In this document: positions 25,496 through 34,058 of the stretch, piece after piece | Layout: each line of letters begins with the position of its first letter | Numbering within the stretch: position 1 is the first letter of the stretch | From: Caldanaerobius fijiensis DSM 17918 | GTDB taxonomy: Bacteria > Bacillota > Thermoanaerobacteria > Thermoanaerobacterales > Caldanaerobiaceae | Assembly (NCBI RefSeq): GCF_900129075.1 | Contig: NZ_FQVH01000026.1 | Coordinates: 1 to 38,206 of the forward strand | Length of the DNA stretch: 38,206 nt | Direction: 5' to 3' | Program-made: the position numbers and the translations under genes | The notes under the pieces: generated by a model | What the model was told of the DNA's origin: nothing | Database searches by the model: none | What the model saw: the letters and a program-made list of their open reading frames with translations, nothing else

Positions 25496-28104
25496 AATAT
25501 AACTTCCATCGGATTGTTTTCATCCACCGATATCCAGTTTTCAAAAATTATTTTATCACCTTCTTGTCTATATTCATCTGTCCTCCGCCCATTTATGCTT
25601 ATTGCACTTTTATTTTTGAGTACAGATAATCTAAAAACCTTGAGTTTCAAAGAACCATAGCACACTTTCAAAATAGCCCTGCCATTATGAAGTTCAAATA
25701 CGCCCCATGCGGGCTCAAGTGACCAGAAAGATTTGAAGTGTTTAATGCCATCAATCAATATCGGTGAAAACCCTATCATGCCATTGACCATGTCGTACTC
25801 AAACCCGCTGAATGCCAGGAGCAAGGCAAAGCTCGCCATCGATCGCGCATAATTGCTGCCACATTCAATCTCGTTCCAGGGATTCCTTTTATACCCGTCG
25901 TACCTGTCCCGTATCGCCTTTACTATCTCAAGGCCTTCTTTAACCATACCCTCCTGAATCATGTGGCAGGCCACCTGATACTCAAAACCATTCATTGTTT
26001 CCTGGGCATAGGTCACAGGCACAGCAGGCCTCTTCCTATGTGATGGCCATTCGCAGATCACAACACCTCTTTCATCGTTAAGACAGAAAACCCTGCATGG
26101 ATTGAAAAAGTCCCTCATGCCATCTTTTTTGAAATTGTATTTGTATATAGAAGCCAGCGCCTTTTTAGTCTTTTCCCTGTCAAATATCTCACCGAGTCCG
26201 CATAAATTTGCATGCCACTGAGCTACAACCTGGTCAATTCCGCAGCCCTCACCTATCTGATATTTTATTTCCTGCGCTTCCTCGTCCCAATAGGCTTCGA
26301 TTACAGAGTCACCTGTCAGCGTAGAGCCTTTATCAAACCTTTCAAGTACAGATCTATCTTTAAGGTCTACAAGCTGATGATAATATTCGCCGTTAAAGAG
26401 GTTGTTGTCAACCCATTCTTTGCCTTTGGAAAAGAGAGCCATGTATTCTTTGCTCTTATCCTTTTCTCCAAAATATTCAGCTATTTCAGCTGCAGCTTTA
26501 AGTGCTGCTAGGTAAAAACCTGTAAGCCATGAGTTTGGCCCAAAGAGTTCCATGTCCAAAGTATGATGTTGTCTCCCTTCTATTACCCCATCTCTATCTA
26601 TATCCCATTTGTCCTCATTAGAATCAGACCATGCAAACTCAAGCGCTTTTTTAACGGCATTCCAGTGTTGTTTCAACCATTGGGTGTTGCCCGATATTTT
26701 CCAATCTCTGTACACCTTTATTATATTGCCCATTTGGCCATCAACACATGGTCTGAAATTCCATCGTCCGCTTCCCAGCGGCAGAAGTAACCTGAATGCC
26801 ATGCCTCCATCCTCTCTTTGATTGTATTTGAAGTCCAGATCACGCATGGAACGTTCTAACTTAGGAAAAAGGAATGGCAAAGCATAAGCGTAGTTCCAAA
26901 CGTGTGTGCATGAGCCTTCGCAGCAACCTGAATCACAATGACATCCTTCAAAGCCGTAGAATGAACCATCTTCAAGCCTCAAGCAGGTGGGAGTTTTAAG
27001 TATGGATATGTTCGCCGATACCGCGTCAATAACCTCAGGTGGCAGGGTTGACGAAAAAAGTGCTTCTTTGAACGCAAGTGTCTGCAAATACAACCTATCC
27101 CAGTTTTTTAAACTGTAGACTGCACTTTCAATTGCACTGTTGAAAATAGTGCTGTAGTAATTCTTCCATGTCCTTGGTTTTTTACAACAGCTATCCCCTT
27201 CACATGTCTTATCACTCCAGTAATTGTAGCAGTTCGGGAAATGCCACGTTATAATAAACCTGACCTTTTTGCTGTCGCCGGGTTCTATAGGTATATGGGC
27301 AACCAGCGAGCACGTATCCTGTGTTGATGAGTTTTGTAGGTAACTATCATTCTCTTTCCTGTAAGTCCTGTTTGTCAACCTGCCGGGCGAAGTAAAGTCT
27401 CTCCAATATTTCTCCAGATTATCGAACCATCTTCCTCTATACCAGTATTCTTGATAGCTTATGTCCTGCCAGTCTGTCGCTATGCACAACTCTCCGTAGT
27501 TTATATCATCATCGCTAAGATTTGTATAAAGGTGCACCATGTTTATATCGTCTACCTTTTTATATTCGTTTATACCTTCTTTTAAAGGGTTGGTTAGTGA
27601 GAGAGCAACAGTATATGTGACAGATGCCTGTGTGACGTTGGTTATCTCTATTTCGAAGAAAGCAGCCGGTATACTTGAATCTCTATCATTCAAGGGTATA
27701 AATGGATTAAAAGCCGTCATCTTTATGGAGCCTGGGAAGCGCTCATGAATAAAGTTTATCTGTGCAAAAGGAAATTCTCCATTAAATTCTGTCTCTTTGA
27801 AATGGGGTAATCCTGCCATGGAGTATCTATTGACTCCAAAGCCAAACCCCTGGAAATTAGGGTAATGCAAATCACCTATATAAGGAGGCTGAAAATCTCC
27901 GCACATCACCCGCGCATCTATAACCTTACCATCCATCTCTGCTTTTACTGCAAAATGGGAAAAACCATTGTAACTTCCTTTGTTCGGTCTGTTAAATATC
28001 TCCCAGTCTATAAGCCTGCCATCTCCGGCAAGACCTATACAGCCTGTACCTATTCCTCCTAATGGGAATGATATTTCTCGTGTCTTTTCACCTTTGTATA
28101 ACAT
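25492..28104 (-). CDS. GH116 family glycosidase (GBA2-like beta-glucosidase/xylosidase)
   Basis: An 870-residue protein. The N-terminal GBA2-type beta-sandwich (FPLGGIGTGCIGLAGDGRLIDWEIFNRPNKG) spans about 1-330, and an (alpha/alpha)6 catalytic domain covers about 370-840. The latter contains EGSCTHVWNYAYALPFLFP (nucleophile glutamate by family comparison), WDIDRDGVIEGRQHHTLDMELFGPNSWLTGFYLAAL (acid/base region) and CEWPSHRKRPAVPVTYAQETMNGFEYQ. There is no signal peptide, so it acts on imported sugars. The ATG at 28104 is preferred, with AAGGAGGT 7 nt upstream; the earlier in-frame ATG at 28131 lies ahead of that site. It directly follows the GH36 gene. Confidence 0.9.
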   Translation of the reverse strand: MLYKGEKTREISFPLGGIGTGCIGLAGDGRLIDWEIFNRPNKGSYNGFSHFAVKAEMDGKVIDARVMCGDFQPPYIGDLHYPNFQGFGFGVNRYSMAGLPHFKETEFNGEFPFAQINFIHERFPGSIKMTAFNPFIPLNDRDSSIPAAFFEIEITNVTQASVTYTVALSLTNPLKEGINEYKKVDDINMVHLYTNLSDDDINYGELCIATDWQDISYQEYWYRGRWFDNLEKYWRDFTSPGRLTNRTYRKENDSYLQNSSTQDTCSLVAHIPIEPGDSKKVRFIITWHFPNCYNYWSDKTCEGDSCCKKPRTWKNYYSTIFNSAIESAVYSLKNWDRLYLQTLAFKEALFSSTLPPEVIDAVSANISILKTPTCLRLEDGSFYGFEGCHCDSGCCEGSCTHVWNYAYALPFLFPKLERSMRDLDFKYNQREDGGMAFRLLLPLGSGRWNFRPCVDGQMGNIIKVYRDWKISGNTQWLKQHWNAVKKALEFAWSDSNEDKWDIDRDGVIEGRQHHTLDMELFGPNSWLTGFYLAALKAAAEIAEYFGEKDKSKEYMALFSKGKEWVDNNLFNGEYYHQLVDLKDRSVLERFDKGSTLTGDSVIEAYWDEEAQEIKYQIGEGCGIDQVVAQWHANLCGLGEIFDREKTKKALASIYKYNFKKDGMRDFFNPCRVFCLNDERGVVICEWPSHRKRPAVPVTYAQETMNGFEYQVACHMIQEGMVKEGLEIVKAIRDRYDGYKRNPWNEIECGSNYARSMASFALLLAFSGFEYDMVNGMIGFSPILIDGIKHFKSFWSLEPAWGVFELHNGRAILKVCYGSLKLKVFRLSVLKNKSAISINGRRTDEYRQEGDKIIFENWISVDENNPMEVIF

Positions 28105-28131
28105 CTCCCATACCTCCTTAAAATTCCCCAT

Positions 28132-30114
28132 TTAAATTTTTCTAATAAATACAACTTCAGAATTCTCTTCAGCGAGGTAGTCAAACACTAACCCTTCTTC
28201 CATTAATTCCTGTCCTTTTGCCACTAGCCTTTCTCCGCGATCGTTGAACGTAAGAACATACGTGGCATCGGGTTCTAACCCTTTTAGTTTAAGCCGTCGA
28301 GTGGTTTCAGAATTGTGCATCCTGAACACAAAAAGAACGCTTTTGTTTTTATCCGGCATGACAAATTGAAAAGCACTCCATCTATCACCCGCTTTACCCC
28401 AAATTGTATTATCTACAAGATGTGGAGAACCTTCTTTGATCGGCAAACAATCCTCTCTCAGAGTTTGTCCACACAGCCTGTATAAATCGGCTTCTGCTAC
28501 AAAAGGCTTTATGTATCTGCTATAGAATTCCACATGGTATTTCAATCTTTCAAATACATACTCAGGCAATTCAGCCAGTTTGTGTGAATAACCAAACCAG
28601 TTAAGCATGCCTATTCTCACATAGCAATCCAAAATAGCCTTGTCTATCCTCTGATTCACAAGATCTAGAGGCGGATAAGGAGCTTTTCCTTCTTTATCTG
28701 TTCTTGAATGAGACCACGGCCAATGCAAGCAAACGTTTGGTGCCAGTATAAGCGTTGCACCCCAGAAAAGCTGTAAATCGTGCAAAGGAGTATCCGGGTC
28801 GCTCACATACGTATTATAGGCATTGCGCATTATCCCTAAATCCATTCTTAGCCCACCCGAAGAACAGTTCTCTATAAGCAACTCAGGGTGTCTTTCCCTG
28901 AGCCTGGCAAGCACTCTATAATATCCCATATAATGTTCATAAAGCCCATCACCTTCACCGTGGCCGTGATCAATCCTATTGCAACCCGCCCCTGGATCAA
29001 GATTAAAATCTAGTTTTATCCAATCGCATGTGTACTCTGTTACAATGCGGTCGAGCATACGGAAAGCCCATTCCTGTACTTCAGGATTGCCAAAGCAAAT
29101 ATACCCCAAAGACTTGCCATCACGCCTTGCTTCGAATTCAGGATGGTTAAATCTTAATGCTGCTTTTTCGCCCAGTGCTTCTATTTCGCACCATATGCCA
29201 AATTTTAAGCCTTTTTCATGTACATAATCAGCCAAAGCCCTTATCCCCGAAGAAAACCGAACACTATTGACCATTTCCCAGTCGCCACGTACATCATACC
29301 AACGGGAGTATTTATCAGACGGACCAAACCAACCCGCGTCAAGGGTGCATACCTGTATGCCCATCTGTGCTGCTTTATCAACGTTGGCTTTAAATATTTC
29401 TTCATTTATATCAATATCTTCATATGGCCACCAGTGATTCCATTCTACACTCAAATCACGGGAAATGGAATTAGAAGGATACCAGTATTTTCTACCCCAT
29501 CTTATATACTTGTTAGCCATCTCATCAAGATCAAAATTATCGGCTTCAACTATAATGACTCGAGGGCAAACCATCATCTCGCCTGGTTTTAGAGATTTTT
29601 CAAAGTCTTTATCAGATAAACCACCACTTATCAGGTACCCATTTCCAACCTTTTCAAAGCGAAAAACCCAGTTGCCCGACCACGCAACAGACGCCGACAA
29701 TATATGACCTCTGCTATCTAATAACGCAAACCATGGATAGAAATCAGCAGAAGAACGTCCTTTTAAATTTCTCAGTTCAAAGCTATCATGAAGGGCCCTG
29801 CATGCAGGCGAAAACTCTTTTCCCCAGCCGCTGGTAAAATAAAGAAGTTCACAATATGGTTGTTCTACAGTAACATAAAGGCTATCAGCTCTGTTGATAG
29901 TTACGTTGCGAGACGAAACATTAATAATCTCCATCCATTTTTCATTGACGCCACAATCATACTCTATAGAATACAGATTTACCTTTAATGCTCCATCCAT
30001 CCATATAGAAAGGTTCTGTTTAAACTCTTGATGTATTTGTATTTTTTGATCAACGAGTTTAAAATCAGCATCACCAACATATAACTTACCATCATAGGCT
30101 ACAGCAAAACTCAT
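28132..30114 (-). CDS. GH36-family alpha-galactosidase-like glycosidase
   Basis: A 660-residue enzyme with an N-terminal beta-sandwich, a TIM barrel and a C-terminal sheet domain. Barrel motifs include WNHWWPYEDIDINEE, TLDAGWFGP, GIWCEIEALGEKAAL, CDWIKLDFNLDPG (KxDxN with the probable nucleophile aspartate) and ENCSSGGLRMDLGIMR, followed by YVSDPDTP (probable acid/base aspartate). ATG 30114 has GGAGGAATAAT upstream. There is no signal peptide, so the substrate is an intracellular oligosaccharide. It is shorter than classical 730-residue GH36 enzymes. It probably forms a two-gene operon with GH116, with no transporter in view. Confidence 0.86.
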   Translation of the reverse strand: MSFAVAYDGKLYVGDADFKLVDQKIQIHQEFKQNLSIWMDGALKVNLYSIEYDCGVNEKWMEIINVSSRNVTINRADSLYVTVEQPYCELLYFTSGWGKEFSPACRALHDSFELRNLKGRSSADFYPWFALLDSRGHILSASVAWSGNWVFRFEKVGNGYLISGGLSDKDFEKSLKPGEMMVCPRVIIVEADNFDLDEMANKYIRWGRKYWYPSNSISRDLSVEWNHWWPYEDIDINEEIFKANVDKAAQMGIQVCTLDAGWFGPSDKYSRWYDVRGDWEMVNSVRFSSGIRALADYVHEKGLKFGIWCEIEALGEKAALRFNHPEFEARRDGKSLGYICFGNPEVQEWAFRMLDRIVTEYTCDWIKLDFNLDPGAGCNRIDHGHGEGDGLYEHYMGYYRVLARLRERHPELLIENCSSGGLRMDLGIMRNAYNTYVSDPDTPLHDLQLFWGATLILAPNVCLHWPWSHSRTDKEGKAPYPPLDLVNQRIDKAILDCYVRIGMLNWFGYSHKLAELPEYVFERLKYHVEFYSRYIKPFVAEADLYRLCGQTLREDCLPIKEGSPHLVDNTIWGKAGDRWSAFQFVMPDKNKSVLFVFRMHNSETTRRLKLKGLEPDATYVLTFNDRGERLVAKGQELMEEGLVFDYLAEENSEVVFIRKI

Positions 30115-30185
30115 ATTATTCCTCCACCACTTTCAATCTACATATCACATGCTAAAATACAATTTTTAGAAAATTGACATCATAT

Positions 30186-30683
30186 TTAAAACACATCGTT
30201 AAATACAGGAAAATTTGCTTTATACTGTAATGCTTCTGCTACATGATAAGAACGTACAACTTCCGATCCTTCGAGATCAGCAATGGTCCTGGCCACCTTC
30301 AATATCCTGTAGTACGACCTGACACTTAATCGCATTTTACTGTATGCGCTCTCAAGTAAATTTTGTGATTTCTTATCTAATGTGATGTATTTTGATATCT
30401 GCTGGTGGCTTAGTTGGGCATTGCTGTATACATTTATCCCTTTGTACCTTTCAATCTGCATCTGGCGGGCTCTATTTACGTTTTTTCTCATCTCAGCAGA
30501 AGACCTTCCTGATTTTGCATCTGCGATAGAACTATATTCCACGGGAGGCACCTCAACGAATAGGTCTATCCTGTCCAGCAAGGGACCCGATATCCTGTTG
30601 AGGTATTTTCTTATTTGCAACGGTGTACATTTACACTCATGATAAGAATCACCGTAATAGCCGCACGGACATGGGTTCATCAC
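30186..30683 (-). pseudogene. comM: ComM/YifB-type Mg-chelatase-like ATPase, C-terminal third only
   Basis: About 165 codons are recognisable, from MNPCPCGYYGD (zinc-binding loop) through RISGPLLDRIDLFVEVPPVEY, the sensor arginine region RSSAEMRKNVNRARQMQ, and the C-terminal DNA-binding-like helices VRSYYRILKVARTIADLEGSEVV. Full-length ComM has about 500 residues. The roughly 330 N-terminal residues with Walker A/B are missing: upstream codons stop matching at the VMNPCPCG junction and hit stops shortly beyond. The fragment is therefore a break point between conserved chromosome and the accessory mosaic. Confidence 0.88.
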
Positions 30684-31360
30684 AAAATGACATAAATCAT
30701 CAATATTTTGAATTCTCTGTAAAAACTAAAATCACCCCCGAAAACGTGAAATTACTGCATAACATACAAAGCGATAATGATAACAGTATAGGAAACCTGA
30801 TAAAGTTAGAGCGATTGAAAAAGAGATATACACGGAAAGAACTTGCAAAGATGATTAACCTAAGCGAAGCTATAATTAGAAGTATTGAAGAAGGCCACAT
30901 TCCTTATCCATCTAACCTGAAAGCCGTAGCAGATTATCTAGGAGTCAATCTTCATACTCTTATTCGTCCAAAGGATGACTCTCTGGGCGAGAAAATCAGA
31001 GTTGCAAGATTGTGCAAGGGACTTTCTCAAGCACAATTAGCTTTATTATTGGGTGCCCCTTGTGCAGTTATAGGCGACTGGGAAAGAAATAGAAGCAAAC
31101 CATCTCATTTGTATATAAACAAACTTTGCAAGGTACTTTCCATTCCCATTGAAGAGTTGTTGCAAACAAATGCAACCAACCACTCTTTAGGCCAAAAAAT
31201 CAAAATCGCCAGGTTGCGCAAGGGACTTTCCCAAAGAGAACTTGCATCGCTAATTGGTGCTCCTAGTGCTACGGTTGTATCAAAATGGGAAAAGGGTGAG
31301 AGCATACCTTCTGCTTTGTACAAAGAGAAATTATGTAGAGTATTATCAATATCTTTGTGA
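30671..31360 (+). CDS. Regulator with three tandem XRE-type helix-turn-helix domains
   Basis: A 229-residue frame if begun at ATG 30671. Three HTH_3 domains follow each other: IGNLIKLERLKKRYTRKELA..., LGEKIRVARLCKGLSQAQLA... and LGQKIKIARLRKGLSQRELA.... Repeats 2 and 3 are similar at DNA level (both have GCAAGGGACTTTC), so a recent internal duplication is likely. The third repeat ends at VLSISL where the second continues PIEELLQ, suggesting a shortened C-terminus. The 5' end overlaps the comM fragment antisense, has no ribosome site and may be a chimaeric junction, so the true start is uncertain. Its targets are unknown. Confidence 0.65.
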   Translation: MGSSQNDINHQYFEFSVKTKITPENVKLLHNIQSDNDNSIGNLIKLERLKKRYTRKELAKMINLSEAIIRSIEEGHIPYPSNLKAVADYLGVNLHTLIRPKDDSLGEKIRVARLCKGLSQAQLALLLGAPCAVIGDWERNRSKPSHLYINKLCKVLSIPIEELLQTNATNHSLGQKIKIARLRKGLSQRELASLIGAPSATVVSKWEKGESIPSALYKEKLCRVLSISL

Positions 31361-31505
31361 CTTCTCCCACCCCCTTTTTTTTGAAGGGAATATGCTTCTT
31401 CCCAGCCTGGCTCTTCAGGAACATTGGATTTCCTGATAGCAAGCTCCATGTACGTTCCGTACTATATGCCATCGTAGAAATATCTTGCAGGTTACACCAA
31501 TACTA

Positions 31506-31886
31506 TTACATTTCTGCATTAAACCAACCCGCAATACCCAAAATCACACCAGCTACCGTCAGAAACGGCGTAAATGCAATCGCACTTTTCAAAATATATA
31601 CCTTTCTGCACATCATTATTATCGAATACACCGACGCAATTACTATTGCAAGTGCCAGCATTAATCCGAACCTCTGCAAGCCGAGCAATGCACCTAATAT
31701 GCCCTACAGCAGCACATCATTTAAGTCTATACCACCTCTGCTTACCACACAAATCAAATACGTAAAGCCTAACCCTACTGCAAGGCCGGTTAGGTTGCTA
31801 GTAACGGACCGCTTGCTGTACAGCAGGTACAGAATGTATACCACTGCAAGTATATATCCGGCAATGAGTGCTTCTTTCGGTATTCG
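31506..31886 (-). pseudogene. Prepilin peptidase (A24/CpaA-like) remnant with in-frame stop
   Basis: Read on the minus strand in one frame, codons give RIPKEALIAGYILAVVYIL, then NLTGLAVGLGF, then GGIDLNDVLL, a TAG at 31706-31704, GILGALLGLQRFGLML, and AIAFTPFLTVAGVILG before TAA at 31506. This is the second half of a type IV prepilin peptidase, with IPFGPFLALG reduced to IAFTPFLTVAG. The catalytic GxGD is degraded to LND. The 5' half is missing where a TnpB-element right end abuts (about 31890). A dead gene in a degrading insertion zone. Confidence 0.68.
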
Positions 31887-31896
31887 GCCTGAGCCT

Positions 31897-32160
31897 CCCC
31901 ATGGCTAAAGCCAGGGGGTTCCTGACTCGCCATGAATATCCGTCTGTCAGCCTGCCTTTCTTCCCTGGGGCATCCTTTCAATGCGGGGATGTCATAGGAA
32001 GCATCAGCATAAACATCATTCAGAACGGCTTTCGGCACAACCCGCTCCGGCCTGCCATAGGCGTCCTCACCGGCTAATGAGACCGATTCGGCTCTCGCGG
32101 GTTCGGCGTTAAGGCCTGTATCCGTGCCCGGGACGGCTCCGCCCCGCCGGCTCATCACCA
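31897..32160 (-). mobile_element. Right-end remnant of a TnpB (IS1341-type) element
   Basis: Minus-strand reading gives a GC-rich stretch in the style of a tnpB 3' tail (...NAEPARAESVSLAGEDAYGRP..., then SQEPPGFSHG) ending in an IS605-type right-end hairpin: CCCCCTGGCTTTAGCCATGGGG on the minus strand (31897-31917). It abuts the broken prepilin peptidase on one side and the IscB element on the other. The TnpB catalytic core is absent. In intact relatives this tail templates the guide-RNA scaffold. Confidence 0.55.
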
Positions 32161-32199
32161 AAAAGCATAGCGCGGAAGCCCCTGGCTTCAGCCATGGGG
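32160..32199 (+). repeat. IscB-element left-end hairpin
   Basis: AAAAGCATAGCGCGGAAG precedes a stem of CCCC and TGGCT pairing with AGCCA and GGGG, with one unpaired A. The 22 bases leading into this hairpin match those at 37063 with four differences. Confidence 0.65.
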
Positions 32200-32212
32200 A
32201 GGAGCGCATGCT

Positions 32213-33568
32213 TTAATAAGCTGCTTTCTCTTTTTCATACTGCCATCCATCCGCGTACTGCAATAACCTTACGTACCTATATGAAATTCCCTGACATATA
32301 CGATTTCCCTTGCTGTCTTTGATATCAAAATACCCGCTGGCGCGCACTGCCACTCTGCCTCTCCACGTGCCTTTATATTTCCCTGAAGGAACTTCGGCTT
32401 CCACTACATCGCCCGTTTGAAATCCGAAATATCTCTTTTTCCTCTGCCTGTGGCTTATCGGAAATCCGTACTTATCTGTATTGCACATTTTACGGCTGCC
32501 TCTGCCTACTGCCGTCCATATCTCTGTATACTTCGTCTTTATCTCGATTGTTTTTGGCGTGCTGGCACCCACGCAGCAAGCATCAAAATAGTGGGTCTTG
32601 GGAAATCCGTGCTCTATCCTCTGCTTTTTCGTCCTTGCAGCCGTACCGCATTCTACCGGCAATCCTGTACGCTTCAGCCTCTCGTACAATGCCCATCTCG
32701 TTGCATTCATCATCGCTGCATCCTTCAGCGGTTTCTTCAGGTTCGCAATCACCTTCAGCAGGTTCTCCGCTCGCACCCGATCTATTTTTCGTTTCGATTT
32801 TTGCAGTTCCTCAAGCCATTCTTCGGGTTGCTTGTTCCCTTTGTCTTGGTTGCACCTTTCGCACGAAATCGTGAGATTGGAAACCCTGTTCGTGCCTCTC
32901 GGCCCGTGTTTTGGGTTTCTGGGTACCACGTGCTCTATCTGCAAAGGCACGTTCTCGGCACCGCAGTATGCACATTTCCTGCCGTATTTCTCTAACAGGT
33001 ACTCTCTTATTTCGTATCCGTACAGTTCGCCCTGCTGGTACTCAATTCCGCTGATTTCAGGGTTCTGCATGAGCTGGGTATCGAATTTGACATGCTCTGT
33101 GCTTATCGATGTGATGGGCAGCCATTTCATCAGTTTCTCTGCTGCCCTCACAGTCTCTTCCACTCTAGCTTCCAATGACGGCGGCAGCCAGCCTTCTTCC
33201 CTCCTGCGGTTATCGAATCTCGGTTTTCTGTAACGCGTCTTGCGGTTCCTCCTTCCACGTCTCAATGCCCTTCTGCTGTCAAGGCTGTCCTTTATTCCCT
33301 GCTTGTGATGAATCTCTCCCATTATTATTGCTGCTGATTTCTCGGCACTCTCTTCTCTCAACACGGAAAAACCTGTTGCTTTGCTTCCTGGATCGAATTT
33401 CAACCTTAACGGTTGGAAGTTACTCTCTTCTGCCGTTCTATCTTTCAAACGGATAACAAAGGGCATTAATCTATGCACCACCGCTCTGCCGCTTTGCAGC
33501 AGCTTTCTTGCGCGTTTCTCCGTGCACGGCATGAGCGGTTTCTTCTTTTTATCCAAGACAAAAACCAT
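32213..33568 (-). CDS. iscB: IscB, OMEGA RNA-guided DNA nuclease (Cas9 ancestor)
   Basis: A 451-residue protein. PLMP domain: VLDKKKKPLMPCTEKRARK (1-30). RuvC-I: LRLKFDPGSKATGFSV with the catalytic Asp (about 60). Arg-rich bridge helix: SRRALRRGRRNRKTRYRK. RuvC-II: ITSISTEHVKFD with Glu. HNH: CAYCGAENVPLQIEHVVPR, later SCERCNQDKGN. RuvC-III: PKTHYFDACCVGA with His/Asp. A C-terminal barrel (GFQTGDVVEAEVPSGKYKG) probably reads the target-adjacent motif. All catalytic residues are visible, so it should cut both strands. The ATG at 33568 is chosen for AAAGGAG upstream and because the 61 codons before it overlap the structured omega-RNA. GC content is well above the chromosome's. Confidence 0.95.
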   Translation of the reverse strand: MVFVLDKKKKPLMPCTEKRARKLLQSGRAVVHRLMPFVIRLKDRTAEESNFQPLRLKFDPGSKATGFSVLREESAEKSAAIIMGEIHHKQGIKDSLDSRRALRRGRRNRKTRYRKPRFDNRRREEGWLPPSLEARVEETVRAAEKLMKWLPITSISTEHVKFDTQLMQNPEISGIEYQQGELYGYEIREYLLEKYGRKCAYCGAENVPLQIEHVVPRNPKHGPRGTNRVSNLTISCERCNQDKGNKQPEEWLEELQKSKRKIDRVRAENLLKVIANLKKPLKDAAMMNATRWALYERLKRTGLPVECGTAARTKKQRIEHGFPKTHYFDACCVGASTPKTIEIKTKYTEIWTAVGRGSRKMCNTDKYGFPISHRQRKKRYFGFQTGDVVEAEVPSGKYKGTWRGRVAVRASGYFDIKDSKGNRICQGISYRYVRLLQYADGWQYEKEKAAY

Positions 33569-33870
33569 TCTTCCTTCTCTCCTTTCGGAGCCCCTTACGG
33601 GGCTGGTGACGCCGCGGATTGCCGATCCGCGGTCTTCCCTCGTCAATGTTGGAAGGGGTTTAGCGCACAGCGCACCGCTCGCTGCACCCCTGCTCGCTTT
33701 TAACGCTGTGCCACAGGGCAGAAGACTGGGAATGCATCTTAAGGTGTGCACCCTCCCAACGTAGTGCCTTCATCGTTCCGGCTGAACTCCGGCACTCAGG
33801 CTGGTCATAGGTCTGGCTTAGCTGCAGGGCTTGTCCCCAAGCCCCTGGCTTCAGCCATGGGGTCTATGAC
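33569..33870 (-). ncRNA. Omega-RNA (HEARO RNA) of the IscB element
   Basis: About 300 nt of GC-rich, gene-free DNA lies directly 5' of iscB, the known place of HEARO/omega-RNA. Visible stems: the end hairpin (33842-33862), CCGCGGAT/ATCCGCGG (33612-33632), and AGCCCC/GGGGCT (33589-33604) just before the iscB ribosome site. The guide would be transcribed from outside the element, giving a predicted 5' guide of AATGAGAAAGGGGGTG (minus strand of 33886-33871) if the end is at 33870. RNA boundaries and guide length are inferred from other IscB systems. Confidence 0.75.
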
Positions 33871-33910
33871 CACCCCCTTTCTCATTCCTTTGGAAAATCG
33901 TGCGTTTGTA

Positions 33911-33961
33911 AATATTTAGGAGATGGATTTGTCGCAGTGATAAATCCATCTCCTAAATATT
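33911..33961. repeat. Perfect 20-bp inverted repeat
   Basis: AATATTTAGGAGATGGATTT (33911-33930) is exactly complementary to 33942-33961 across an 11-nt loop. It is AT-rich in a GC-rich setting and not followed by a T-run, so it is not a normal terminator. It lies 40 bp outside the IscB element. It could be a miniature element, a recombination or transfer-related site, or the scar of another insertion. Confidence 0.75.
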
Positions 33962-34021
33962 GGATGATAATTCGGAAACAGCTTCCGCTTAACGTTCCAT
34001 ATATTGGCTGCGTTCGGGCGC

Positions 34022-34044
34022 AAAAAAAGAGGCTTCAAAGCCTC
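34022..34044 (-). terminator. Intrinsic terminator after the coupling-protein operon
   Basis: Stem GAGGCTT/AAGCCTC with a 2-nt loop, followed on the minus strand by seven Ts. Confidence 0.88.
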
Positions 34045-34058
34045 CCGTGCAATCCGCC

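Larger units (their letters stand above)
32160..33870 (-). mobile_element. IscB transposable element (IS605 superfamily, no transposase)
   Basis: The element is bounded by two near-identical hairpins on the plus strand: CCCCTGGCT..AGCCATGGGG at 32179-32199 (beside the iscB stop) and again at 33842-33862 (5' of the omega-RNA). The left flank (AAAAGCATAGCGCGGAAG) and right flank (TCTATGAC) are both partly repeated around a solo hairpin at 37063-37109, which helps place the ends. Read as IS605 ends, the plus strand is the transposase strand: target-adjacent-motif side at about 32160, guide side at about 33870. IscB is coded on the opposite strand, as expected for this group. It carries no tnpA, so it would depend on TnpA in trans. 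Exact ends are estimates within a few bases. Confidence 0.7.

Noticed and set aside
31105-31472. Minus-strand frames of 67-114 codons opposite the HTH gene
   Set aside because: They mostly lie antisense to the repeats of the regulator and have no recognisable domain.
31790-32209. 139-codon minus-strand open frame
   Set aside because: It runs through the IscB left-end hairpin, the tnpB-like tail, the TnpB right-end hairpin and into the dead peptidase out of frame. It is a chimaera of element ends, not a gene.
33569-33751. 61-codon N-terminal extension of iscB
   Set aside because: It overlaps the structured omega-RNA stems and has no similarity to IscB starts. A good ribosome site precedes the ATG at 33568.
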